From Clostridiaceae bacterium (lineage in GTDB: Bacteria > Bacillota > Clostridia > Peptostreptococcales > Tindalliaceae): a stretch of 64,000 bases of DNA. This document shows positions 7,542 through 14,287 of the stretch, one piece after another (position 1 is the stretch's first letter; each line of letters starts with the position of its first letter). The notes below the pieces were generated by a model. That model did not search any database. It was not told where the DNA came from and saw only the letters and a list, made by a program, of their open reading frames with translations. The stretch spans positions 1-64,000 of the forward strand of contig JAGXHW010000031.1 in the NCBI GenBank assembly GCA_024635995.1, written 5' to 3'. The translations under genes were made by a program, and so were the position numbers.

Positions 7542-8888
7542 CTATTCCGTTCTTTCTTTCCGAATCAAGTCATTAGGTGCAACTTCGAATGGCACTTTAA
7601 ATGACACAGTTTGCTTTGGATGTGGTGCATTGTCAATGGCTTGGCCGTCTGCGTCTTTCAGGTCGGTGACAGTGAAATGTTGCAGGGGCTTGTGCGGGCT
7701 GATGATTTCCAGGTTGTCACCGTCAAAGAAACGGTTGCGTTGTTCCACGGTGGCGGTGTTGGTGCTTGAGTTGTATGACAGTACTTTGGCCACGAAGTCA
7801 TAGGTGCGCAGCTGCTTGGGGTCTTCGTAAATGTGTTCTTCCGGGCCGGGCTTTTCAAAATAGAAGCCGGTGGTAAAGGGGCGGTGGCTGGCTTTGTTCA
7901 GCTCTTCCATCCAGGCTGGGTCGGGCTGCCAGTTGTCCGGGTCTTTCAGGTAGGTGTCGATTGCCATGCGGTACACCCGTACCACGGTGGCCACGTAATG
8001 GGCGGTTTTCATGCGGCCTTCTATTTTCAGGCTGGTGATGCCGGCTTTGACCAGTTCTGGTATGTGGTTAACCAGGCACAGGTCTTTAGAGTTGAAGAAA
8101 TAGGTGCCTGTTTCGTCTTCGAACACGGGCATGTATTCCCCGGGGCGCTTTTCTTCTACAATGGAATATTTCCACCGGCAGGGGTGGGCGCATTCGCCAC
8201 GGTTGGCGTCTCGCTGGATCATGTAGTTGCTCAGGAGGCAGCGGCCGGAATAGGATATGCACATGGCACCATGGACAAAGGCTTCAAGTTCCAGGTCATC
8301 CGGTGTGTTGTCACTGATGTTTTTAATTTCTTCGAAGGACAGTTCTCGTGCGATCACCACTCGCTGGGCGCCTATGCGGTGCCAGAATTTCAGGGTGCGG
8401 GTGTTGGTGGTGTTGGCCTGGGTGCTGATGTGGATGTGTGTTTCTGGGAACATTTCCTTTATCAGGTCAAAGGTGCCCGGGTCGGACACGATGTAGGCGT
8501 CAATGGGAATGTGCTTGATGGATTCCAGGTAGGATGGCAGGCCTTCCAGGTCTTCATCGTGAGGAATGATGTTCAGGGTCAGGTAGACCTTGGCGTTGTG
8601 CTGGTGGGCAAAGGCTACGCCTTCTTCCAGGTCTTCCACTGAGAAGTTTTTTGCGGCGGCTCGCAGGCCAAAGACCTGGCCTCCCAGGTACACGGCGTCG
8701 GCGCCGTAGGTGATGGCCATTTTCAGCCGTTCCAGGTCTCCGGCAGGGGCCAGCAGTTCAATCTGGGGTTTTTTTGTCTCACTGGACATGGGTGTTAGTG
8801 GAACGTCTTCCTGCTGCATGTCAATGTATTGCAGGTCGTTCTGAAAGTTGACTTCATTATCTGGGTTATAATCTTCTTTGATATTCAT
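7542..8888 (-). CDS. trhP: U32 peptidase family protein, probable tRNA 5-hydroxyuridine synthesis protein
   Basis: A 448-residue U32 protein. The core starts near residue 42 (IELLAPAGDLERLKMAITYGADAVYLGG) and holds the U32 signature EAFVHGAMC with cysteines in SGRCLLSNY and RGECAHPCRWKY; these bind an Fe-S cluster in relatives. In E. coli (YegQ) and B. subtilis (YrrN/YrrO), U32 proteins of this type act as TrhP in making 5-hydroxyuridine at tRNA position 34. The adjacent methyltransferase fits TrmR, which methylates that product, so the pair supports the call. The symbol is by analogy; collagenase-type U32 and RlhA are alternatives. The first 33 residues are poorly conserved and the exact start is uncertain. 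Confidence 0.8.
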   Translation of the reverse strand: MNIKEDYNPDNEVNFQNDLQYIDMQQEDVPLTPMSSETKKPQIELLAPAGDLERLKMAITYGADAVYLGGQVFGLRAAAKNFSVEDLEEGVAFAHQHNAKVYLTLNIIPHDEDLEGLPSYLESIKHIPIDAYIVSDPGTFDLIKEMFPETHIHISTQANTTNTRTLKFWHRIGAQRVVIARELSFEEIKNISDNTPDDLELEAFVHGAMCISYSGRCLLSNYMIQRDANRGECAHPCRWKYSIVEEKRPGEYMPVFEDETGTYFFNSKDLCLVNHIPELVKAGITSLKIEGRMKTAHYVATVVRVYRMAIDTYLKDPDNWQPDPAWMEELNKASHRPFTTGFYFEKPGPEEHIYEDPKQLRTYDFVAKVLSYNSSTNTATVEQRNRFFDGDNLEIISPHKPLQHFTVTDLKDADGQAIDNAPHPKQTVSFKVPFEVAPNDLIRKERTE

Positions 8889-8930
8889 GTGGTGTTTTCC
8901 TCGTTTTCTTTTCGCTATTTAATCGGATAA

Positions 8931-9596
8931 TTATTTGGGCAATTTCAAGCTAATGGCCAATCCGTCCCCTATGGGCAGCAGACTGGTCTTAAGCTGTGGA
9001 TGGTGGGTGATGGTCTCCAAATATGTGCGCATGCGGGTGACGATGGTTCCTTGGCGGCGCTTCACCTTTTCTTCACTGGCCACCATGCCCCTGAAGAGAA
9101 CGTTGTCGGAGATTAGGAGGCCGCCTGGTTTTAAAAGGTTCAGGCAGTGTTCCAGCATCTGTGTATAATGGCCTTTGGCGCCGTCAAGGAAGATCATGTC
9201 CACCGGTTCAGTGAGGCAGGGCAGCACTTCTGTGGCATCCCCGGGCATGACTTTGATCTGGTTTGTGAGGCCGGCTTCGTCGATGTTGGCCCGGGCGGTG
9301 TCAATGAGGTGAGGTTCTCGCTCGATGGTAATAAGGTGGCTTTCAAGGCCTGCAGCCAAACAAAAAAGGAGGGCTGAATAGCCAATGGCTGTGCCCACCT
9401 CTAATATGTGTTTTGGGTTGGTGGTTTTGATCAGCACTTCCATCAGGGAAGCCACTTCTGGCGTAATGATGGGAATCTGCTGTTCGGCGGCGTCCTGCTC
9501 CAGTCGGGCAAGAATGCCGGTGTGTTTAGGCATAAGGGTGTTCAGGTAATCTGATACGTAGGACTGGACAATGTTATTGTTATGATCAGATTCCAT
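8931..9596 (-). CDS. trmR: class I SAM O-methyltransferase, TrmR/YrrM-like
   Basis: A 221-residue AdoMet-dependent methyltransferase of the catechol-O-methyltransferase-like family. SAM motif I is ILEVGTAIGYSALLF, followed by ITIEREPH, then MIFLDGAKGHY and LISDNVLF, where Asp residues bind the metal in relatives. B. subtilis YrrM (TrmR), from the same family and a similar context beside U32 genes, methylates 5-hydroxyuridine at tRNA position 34. ATG 9596 is preferred (GGAG ten bases upstream) over TTG 9602. It sits between ylbF and the U32 gene with 15- and 42-base gaps, suggesting one operon from the promoter at 10079. Confidence 0.85.
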   Translation of the reverse strand: MESDHNNNIVQSYVSDYLNTLMPKHTGILARLEQDAAEQQIPIITPEVASLMEVLIKTTNPKHILEVGTAIGYSALLFCLAAGLESHLITIEREPHLIDTARANIDEAGLTNQIKVMPGDATEVLPCLTEPVDMIFLDGAKGHYTQMLEHCLNLLKPGGLLISDNVLFRGMVASEEKVKRRQGTIVTRMRTYLETITHHPQLKTSLLPIGDGLAISLKLPK

Positions 9597-9611
9597 TGGC
9601 AAGTTGCTCCT

Positions 9612-9998
9612 TTACTCACTTTTCGCTTCTTTTTCCAGTTCTTCGCTGATTTCTTTCAGGTCGTCTGCCATGTCCATGTCAACTGATTCACCCAGGATTT
9701 TGTAAACGTCGTTGAGGATGGTTGACAGGCGGTATTCGGCATGGAGATAAGGTCCAACCAGTGGGTTTTGCAGTAAAACGTTTTGCAGTTCCTGAACCTT
9801 TTTTGATTCTTCTTCTGGCACCTGCTGGCCGGATAGTTGCTTGGACTGGAGCGTAAACTGTTTTTTACGGAAGTCTTTCAGCATTTTCTTGGTGGATTCA
9901 TTTTGCTGTACTTGATCTTTCAGGGTTTTGAATTCTTTGTATTCAGGGCTTTCTTTCATGGCCTTGGCCAGTAAATGAGCTGCATCATAAGGGTTCAT
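9612..9998 (-). CDS. YlbF/YmcA family protein
   Basis: A 128-residue helical, charged protein matching the Com_YlbF family. In B. subtilis, YlbF and YmcA together with YaaT act with RNase Y on mRNA processing and affect competence, sporulation and biofilm. The whole protein is predicted helical, with heptad-like stretches at about 25-75. The start is ATG 9998, which has GGGAGGAATAACC upstream; an in-frame extension to 10073 has no site. It is first in the operon with trmR and the U32 gene. Which family member it equals cannot be told from sequence alone. Confidence 0.8.
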   Translation of the reverse strand: MNPYDAAHLLAKAMKESPEYKEFKTLKDQVQQNESTKKMLKDFRKKQFTLQSKQLSGQQVPEEESKKVQELQNVLLQNPLVGPYLHAEYRLSTILNDVYKILGESVDMDMADDLKEISEELEKEAKSE

Positions 9999-10078
9999 GG
10001 TTATTCCTCCCGTTCTGATCATTTGGTGGGGTTCCTTCTGGATGATATCATTGAGTTTCAAAGGATACTCCACAAGAC

Positions 10079-10107
10079 ATTATACCTTAAATGAGGGGTG
10101 TTTTCAA
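10079..10107 (-). promoter_or_regulatory. sigma-A promoter of the ylbF operon
   Basis: Minus strand TTGAAA (10107-10102), 17-base spacer, TATAAT (10084-10079). The start would be near 10072, about 75 bases before the ylbF codon. The remaining bases from 10108 to 10270 show no gene. Confidence 0.7.
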
Positions 10108-10270
10108 CAGCATGGGGAGCGGCTTGCGACATTCGCAGTTTCATGTAACAATGTTAAAATCCCAGTCACGTTCTCACCTTGTGCCAATCAGATTTTAACC
10201 TTAAAGTCAGGGCTAAAGGTTGTTATTTTGTCCACTGAACATTTTTTCTTGGGAAGTTTTGTTTGTAAAA

Positions 10271-10303
10271 CAAATAAAAAGACAGGACATTGCTGCCCTG
10301 TCT
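10271..10303 (-). terminator. terminator of the secreted-protein gene
   Basis: Minus strand AGACAGG, loop GCAGCAATG-like, CCTGTCT, then TTTTTATTTG. It lies 26 bases after the stop codon at 10329. Confidence 0.75.
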
Positions 10304-10328
10304 AGATAAGTGTTAAATGATATTATTG

Positions 10329-10835
10329 TTATTCACCACGATTAGAGCCTACTGCCTCTAATGGGAAATCTGTTCTGTCATAGTAAGTACTGGCTACCCA
10401 GCTTTTTCCATCTGGATAGTCTATATAATGCATGATATTGAAATGAGAAAGAGGTGCTGTCGGCTCGATGTAATTACCGTCGAATCCATCTTCTTTCCAA
10501 CCCTGGACAGTTTTGGAGCCATTGCCATATTCATCAGCAGTAAACCAGCCAATTGTCATAGGGCTCCATGTTCCCTCAATTTTTTTTGTAAATACAATTT
10601 CATATTCTTCGAACGGTTTAAGACCCCAGGCTTCTACTTTAACAACGAAAGAGCCTTTGCCTTTGACATAGTTGGCTACTACAGTTCCGCCTGCTTCTGT
10701 GTAGTCAAATCCATCAATAAGTGTGTCTCCTTCGCCACCAAATACGCCTTGCCAGTTGTCATAATCACTTGCACTTACCCCCACCGTAGATGCTAACACC
10801 ATTATTAATACCAGTACCAATGCCAATTTTCTCAT
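10329..10835 (-). CDS. secreted protein of unknown function
   Basis: A 168-residue protein with a clear Sec signal peptide: MRKLALVLVLIMVLASTVGVSASD, with likely cleavage after the ASA near residue 23. The mature part (about 145 residues) has no cysteines, many Tyr, Trp, Gly and acidic residues and alternating patterns suggesting a beta-rich fold. I do not recognise a family. Segments such as GSFVVKVEAWGLKPFEEYEI read like a small beta-sandwich. ATG 10835 has GGGAGGATCATTG upstream; TTG 10838 is less likely. It is monocistronic, with its own terminator and a long structured leader upstream. It is probably extracellular or wall-associated. Confidence 0.75.
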   Translation of the reverse strand: MRKLALVLVLIMVLASTVGVSASDYDNWQGVFGGEGDTLIDGFDYTEAGGTVVANYVKGKGSFVVKVEAWGLKPFEEYEIVFTKKIEGTWSPMTIGWFTADEYGNGSKTVQGWKEDGFDGNYIEPTAPLSHFNIMHYIDYPDGKSWVASTYYDRTDFPLEAVGSNRGE

Positions 10836-11050
10836 CAATGATCCTCCCTTTCAGTAGTTGGTTGTGTTTAATAACTATCCCTACAATAACTACTATGCAC
10901 CTCCTTTTTGTTTGGAGTAGGTCGGCCAAAAAAATGACCGACCTAAAAAGGCCGGTTACGCTAGTTGCTTCCCCCTGGGCATAAGCGTCCAGTTTCGCAC
11001 AGAGGATCATCGCATCCTTGTTCAACAAAACTGCTATACTGGGATTTTTT
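10836..11050 (-). other. structured leader of the secreted-protein gene, class unknown
   Basis: The minus-strand leader contains a GC-rich block at about 11015-10930 (CTGGACGCTTATGCCCAG at its centre, then AGCAACTAGCGTAACCGGCC). Next comes a strong stem AGGTCGGTC/GGCCGACCT (10945-10920) with a T-rich loop, then ACTCC and AAAAGGAGG, which could pair with each other. I could not match it to a known riboswitch: the GCAAAC and GCAAAGC blocks of GEMM-I are missing. A 87-codon frame crossing this region is not credible. The promoter is not obvious. Confidence 0.45.
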
Positions 11051-11537
11051 TATAAAACTATAGTTAAGATTTGCGGGTATTGATTGTTCGATTGAGTTGA
11101 ATTTGCTTTTAGATATGTAATTTTTAAAGTTGGGAAACATTGTCTTGATTTCATTATAAATTTGAATACCCGTTACTTATGAATTATAACAAATAATATG
11201 AATATTTAATGAATGTTGTTTTTATATTATATTTGTTTAATTATTAAAAGTAAAGATCATTATTTCTATTATAAGGTGATAGATGAAGAGCAAAATTAAA
11301 TGAAAAAGTATCTAAAGGCACTGGAGAAACATGGTTTCATCCGTGACAAGAGATACTTCAATAAAAAGTATAAACGTACACTATGTACATAAAGTACGTT
11401 ATTGCCTGCAGTAGGCCATCAGTTGAATTATCCGAAAAATTTTGGGCTAAAAAAGTTGGATCTTCTTTTTTTCTTCAAAAGTCCTAAACTTGAGTCAACA
11501 TCCGTTACTGCCGGAGCGGTTTCTGGCACCTAGCTTC
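11051..11537. other. AT-rich gene-poor interval
   Basis: Nearly 500 bases with clearly lower GC than the flanks. The only frame of note is a 30-codon plus-strand ORF (11300-11392, starting MKKYLKALEKHG, ending KRTLCT), basic and without a convincing ribosome site; it may be a remnant. A short inverted motif (GTACACTATGTAC, 11375-11390) lies in it. Nothing else is supported. Confidence 0.4.
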
Positions 11538-12314
11538 CTACCTGTTTTTCCAGACCGGTTTTCTTTTGTTTAGGAATGCATTTACCCCTTCATGAGCATC
11601 TTCTGTTGTACAAAGTGATGCAAAATGATTGTTTGTTAAATCTAGTGCTTTCTCATAATCAAGATCTTCCATTTTATAAAATGATTTTTTCCCTAATTGA
11701 AGGGCTAAAGGACTTTTATCTGCTAATTTCCTTGCGTAGTTGAGAGTTTCTTCTTCTAATCTTTCAGCAGGAACCACTTTGTTGATAAGACCAATTCTCT
11801 GAGCCTCAGCTGCATCGATTATATCTCCAGTCAAGATTAATTCCAAAGTCTTTTTTCTACCCAAACTTTTCAATAATGGTACTGCGGGTCCCATGCAAAA
11901 AAGTCCTACATTGATCGCTGTGGCACCAAATTTAGCATCATCTGCTGCAATTGCTAAATCACACGCTGCCACAAGTCCAATTCCATTTGCAACCGCGATT
12001 CTCTGTACAGATGCAATCACAGGCTTACCCATATTAGCAATTGTAATATTCATTTTTTCCATCAGTTCTACCCATTTTAAATATTCAATATTGCTTTTTC
12101 CGTCTAAATCATTTATATCTATTCCAGTACAAAAATTTTTCCCATTGGCATTAATAATAATCACATTTACACTATTGTCATTCTCAAATTCTATAAGTGC
12201 ATTGTTCAACTCTTTTGCAAGGGGAACATTGAACGTATTATTAAATTGAGGTCTATTTAATGTGACGATGCCAATATTTTCATTTTTACTAACGATAAGA
12301 CTTGTATATTCCAT
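11538..12314 (-). CDS. enoyl-CoA hydratase/isomerase family protein, ECHDC3-like
   Basis: A 258-residue crotonase-fold protein. The CoA-binding and oxyanion segment is seen as NGIGLVAACDLAIAADDAKFG, and the C-terminus FLNKRKPVW is family-typical. The region INVGLFCMGPAVPLLKSLGRKK matches the ECHDC3-type branch better than true hydratases. The first catalytic Glu of crotonase (its position 144) is replaced here; the second acidic position (TLELILTG) is kept. Hydratase activity is therefore doubtful, and an isomerase, hydrolase or other CoA role is possible. AAGGAGCTTACAT precedes ATG 12314. It stands alone in AT-rich DNA with codon choice more AT-biased than its neighbours, which suggests acquisition. 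Confidence 0.8.
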   Translation of the reverse strand: MEYTSLIVSKNENIGIVTLNRPQFNNTFNVPLAKELNNALIEFENDNSVNVIIINANGKNFCTGIDINDLDGKSNIEYLKWVELMEKMNITIANMGKPVIASVQRIAVANGIGLVAACDLAIAADDAKFGATAINVGLFCMGPAVPLLKSLGRKKTLELILTGDIIDAAEAQRIGLINKVVPAERLEEETLNYARKLADKSPLALQLGKKSFYKMEDLDYEKALDLTNNHFASLCTTEDAHEGVNAFLNKRKPVWKNR

Positions 12315-12364
12315 ATGTAAGCTCCTTTTTTATCCGTTATTCCGGTCAAATGGTTCACACCACA

Positions 12365-12530
12365 TTAGTCAAATAATCGAAGCCCACATGCGGGACATTT
12401 TTCATCTAAATATTGAAACAATTTTATCGCATGCAGGGCCATTTTTTCCAATGCTGCTAATTTCTTCTCTTCCAATAAAGGGTATCTTGTTTTTTACTGT
12501 AATAACCTTCCCTTTTACTTTTACAAGCAT
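12365..12530 (-). pseudogene. possible frameshifted small ORF with a CPACG motif
   Basis: A 42-codon frame (12530-12402, MLVKVKGKVITVKNK...) overlaps a +1-shifted frame that ends at 12365 in LDEKCPACGLRLFD. A single frameshift near 12450 would join them into about 54 residues with a zinc-knuckle-like CxxC tail. There is no good ribosome site. I do not recognise the protein. Chance is a real alternative. Confidence 0.2.
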
Positions 12531-12549
12531 TACAGCTATGCAAAAATAA

Positions 12550-12586
12550 TAGTCTACTCGTGAGTAGGCTACTCATAAGTAGACTA
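12550..12586. promoter_or_regulatory. compound palindrome with four CTACTC-type half-sites
   Basis: TAGTCTACT at 12550-12558 and AGTAGACTA at 12578-12586 form a perfect inverted repeat. Between them lie GAGTAG and CTACTCAT, giving four alternating half-sites. The plus strand has TATAAT immediately to the right (12586-12592). It looks like a repressor operator, but its gene is not evident. Confidence 0.4.
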
Positions 12587-12596
12587 TATAATGTTA

Positions 12597-12776
12597 TCAT
12601 TGAAAACACAAGTGAAAAAGACCTACCCTAAAGTCATCATAAAGGGCAGCACCGTAAGCGTTAAATAGAAACCACCTACCAATGAATATTCCTCCTGCCA
12701 CTGATCCCACCTGGAAGGAGATAACTGTGGCAACTAATATAAGATATGCATGAGCTCGCCTAAAGGCAAACACCAT
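12597..12776 (-). CDS. possible 59-residue membrane peptide or gene remnant
   Basis: An open frame from ATG 12776 codes MVFAFRRAHAYLILVATVIS, then FQVGSVAGGIFIGRWFLF and a 20-residue tail. It contains one or two hydrophobic segments that read like a real membrane protein fragment. The ribosome site is weak (AAAGG 12 bases away). The start region overlaps a 9-bp stem (CTCGCCTAA/TTAGGCGAG, 12753-12785). It may be the rest of a decayed transporter gene. Low confidence. Confidence 0.25.
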   Translation of the reverse strand: MVFAFRRAHAYLILVATVISFQVGSVAGGIFIGRWFLFNAYGAALYDDFRVGLFHLCFQ

Positions 12777-12847
12777 TAGGCGAGTTTACCTTTATCAACA
12801 GTTGAATGAGTTTTAATACATAATACTGCCAATAAAGCCGCCGATAC

Positions 12848-14158
12848 TTAAGATGATAATGTAGATGATGATGTCCTTGTGGAGTCCTCCTGAGAAAGGG
12901 CTAAGGCGGCACCAAGGAAAATCCAAAATACATAGGAAGAAAAAACGGTGCTGATGTTAAAGAATGCCTGCACTAAATAGCCAGCGATGCTGCTTAAAAG
13001 TGGAATTAGTAAATGATTTTGAGAATAAGCACTAAAGGTTTTTTTTACAACTTGTCCAATAAAAACAAGGTATACTAACAATGCCGGAACGCCGGATGTG
13101 ACTGCAATATGCAAGTACTCGTTATGGGCTTTATCAAAGTGTAAGTAATAACCTAAGTGGTTAACGACATCCTGATAAAAAAACTTACTAAAGGCCAGGT
13201 CAAGGGTTTCTATCCCCACGCCTAATAAGGGATACATTTTGATAAGGTCTACGACTTTCATCCAAATAAACCAACGATGAGAACCTGCATTTTCAAAACC
13301 TTCGGTCTGCATTACAACGGATCCGGCATCCTGGAAAATGCGTAACATTCTGCCGAAGACCTGTCCTTGGGAAAGTACGTCAAAGACCAGGGTTAGGATG
13401 GCCAGGAGAGAAAATAGCATTATAAGATATTTCCAGTGATATCCTTGCAACCGGACAAGGATTACTAATAGCAGGGAACTGAAAAAGAAACCCACCCAGC
13501 CGCTACGTGTAAGGGTGGCCAGCAAACAATAATAGGAAAGTCCCGCTGCAAGAAGGTATCCGTTGATTAATGCTTTTTTGCTCATGGCCTGGTATAGATA
13601 AGCATACATGGGCAACGGCAGCATTAGCACTAAGTAAGCGGAAAAAAAATTGGGATTTCCAAAGCTTGAAAAGGCTCTTTGCCAGTTTTCCTGAAAAGCA
13701 GCACGAGGCACAAAGTCTATGCCGTAATACTGCATAATACCATGAACTGAGAACAAACTAATAATCAAAATGAGGCCGTTAAAATACCTTTGATTAAACC
13801 GAAAATGTTTCTTGGCGAGAAAGTAGAGCATCCCATAAACAAAAAGGGTAAAAATGCCTTCATGTCTATTGGGTACTCCCCAAATAGTTCTGAGAAAACT
13901 TGGCGTTATGAACAAGTTTAGTAATAACAGCAAGAGATATAGGCCCAGGGTTTTATCGTAAGCATCAAAACTAAGCAAAGATGTTTTGTCTTTCATATAC
14001 CATTCAATGAAAATAAATACGGTATAAACGCTGAAGAAAAAGACTTTTGGCAGCGCACTGTATACTTGACCAAAGGGTATGTACAAAAAAGGGGTTACCC
14101 ATAGGATGGTATAGATGTGTCTGTTTAAATTTTGATTTGTTGCTGCGAGTTTGTCCAT
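12848..14158 (-). CDS. O-antigen ligase/polymerase-like membrane protein
   Basis: A 436-residue polytopic membrane protein with about ten to twelve hydrophobic segments. It has the large extracytoplasmic loop of the Wzy_C/O-antigen ligase family (roughly residues 270-350) with GSHRWFIW, the PLLGVGIETL motif and DKAHNEYLHIAVTSGV, whose His is conserved in the family. In Firmicutes such proteins polymerise or ligate surface glycans on a lipid carrier; some act on pili or S-layer proteins. No glycosyltransferases or flippase are nearby, so the substrate is unknown. GAGGGGGATTCCAC precedes ATG 14158. The C-terminal 15 residues are Ser/Thr rich. Confidence 0.85.
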   Translation of the reverse strand: MDKLAATNQNLNRHIYTILWVTPFLYIPFGQVYSALPKVFFFSVYTVFIFIEWYMKDKTSLLSFDAYDKTLGLYLLLLLLNLFITPSFLRTIWGVPNRHEGIFTLFVYGMLYFLAKKHFRFNQRYFNGLILIISLFSVHGIMQYYGIDFVPRAAFQENWQRAFSSFGNPNFFSAYLVLMLPLPMYAYLYQAMSKKALINGYLLAAGLSYYCLLATLTRSGWVGFFFSSLLLVILVRLQGYHWKYLIMLFSLLAILTLVFDVLSQGQVFGRMLRIFQDAGSVVMQTEGFENAGSHRWFIWMKVVDLIKMYPLLGVGIETLDLAFSKFFYQDVVNHLGYYLHFDKAHNEYLHIAVTSGVPALLVYLVFIGQVVKKTFSAYSQNHLLIPLLSSIAGYLVQAFFNISTVFSSYVFWIFLGAALALSQEDSTRTSSSTLSS

Positions 14159-14196
14159 GTGGAATCCCCCTCACCTGCCTTCTCCCCAGCGGGGAG

Positions 14197-14240
14197 ATCG
14201 TAAAAGTAAAAGCTGCGAAAAAAAGTTCTCTCCGCAGCTC
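14197..14240 (-). terminator. terminator of the rnjA transcript
   Basis: Minus strand AGCTGCG, a loop of about 15 bases, CGCAGCT, then TTTACTTTTACG. It lies about 50 bases after the rnjA stop and before the ligase-like gene. Confidence 0.65.
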
Positions 14241-14287
14241 ATTATACACTATTCATTTCATCTGCTCAATACTTAACAGGGATTACC

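Noticed and set aside
7833..8642. Plus-strand ORF of 269 codons
   Set aside because: It is the antisense shadow of the U32 gene, with Phe/Val/Gly-rich low-sense composition and no ribosome site.
10765..11028. Minus-strand ORF of 87 codons upstream of the secreted protein
   Set aside because: It overlaps the signal-peptide codons in another frame and covers the structured leader; no family match or ribosome site.
10920..11030. Second cyclic-di-GMP riboswitch
   Set aside because: GAAACTGGACGC resembles part of GEMM-I, but GCAAAC, GCAAAGC and the 3' block are missing.
12262..12549. Plus-strand ORF of 95 codons
   Set aside because: It overlaps the ribosome site and start of the crotonase-like gene on the other strand and has no ribosome site of its own.
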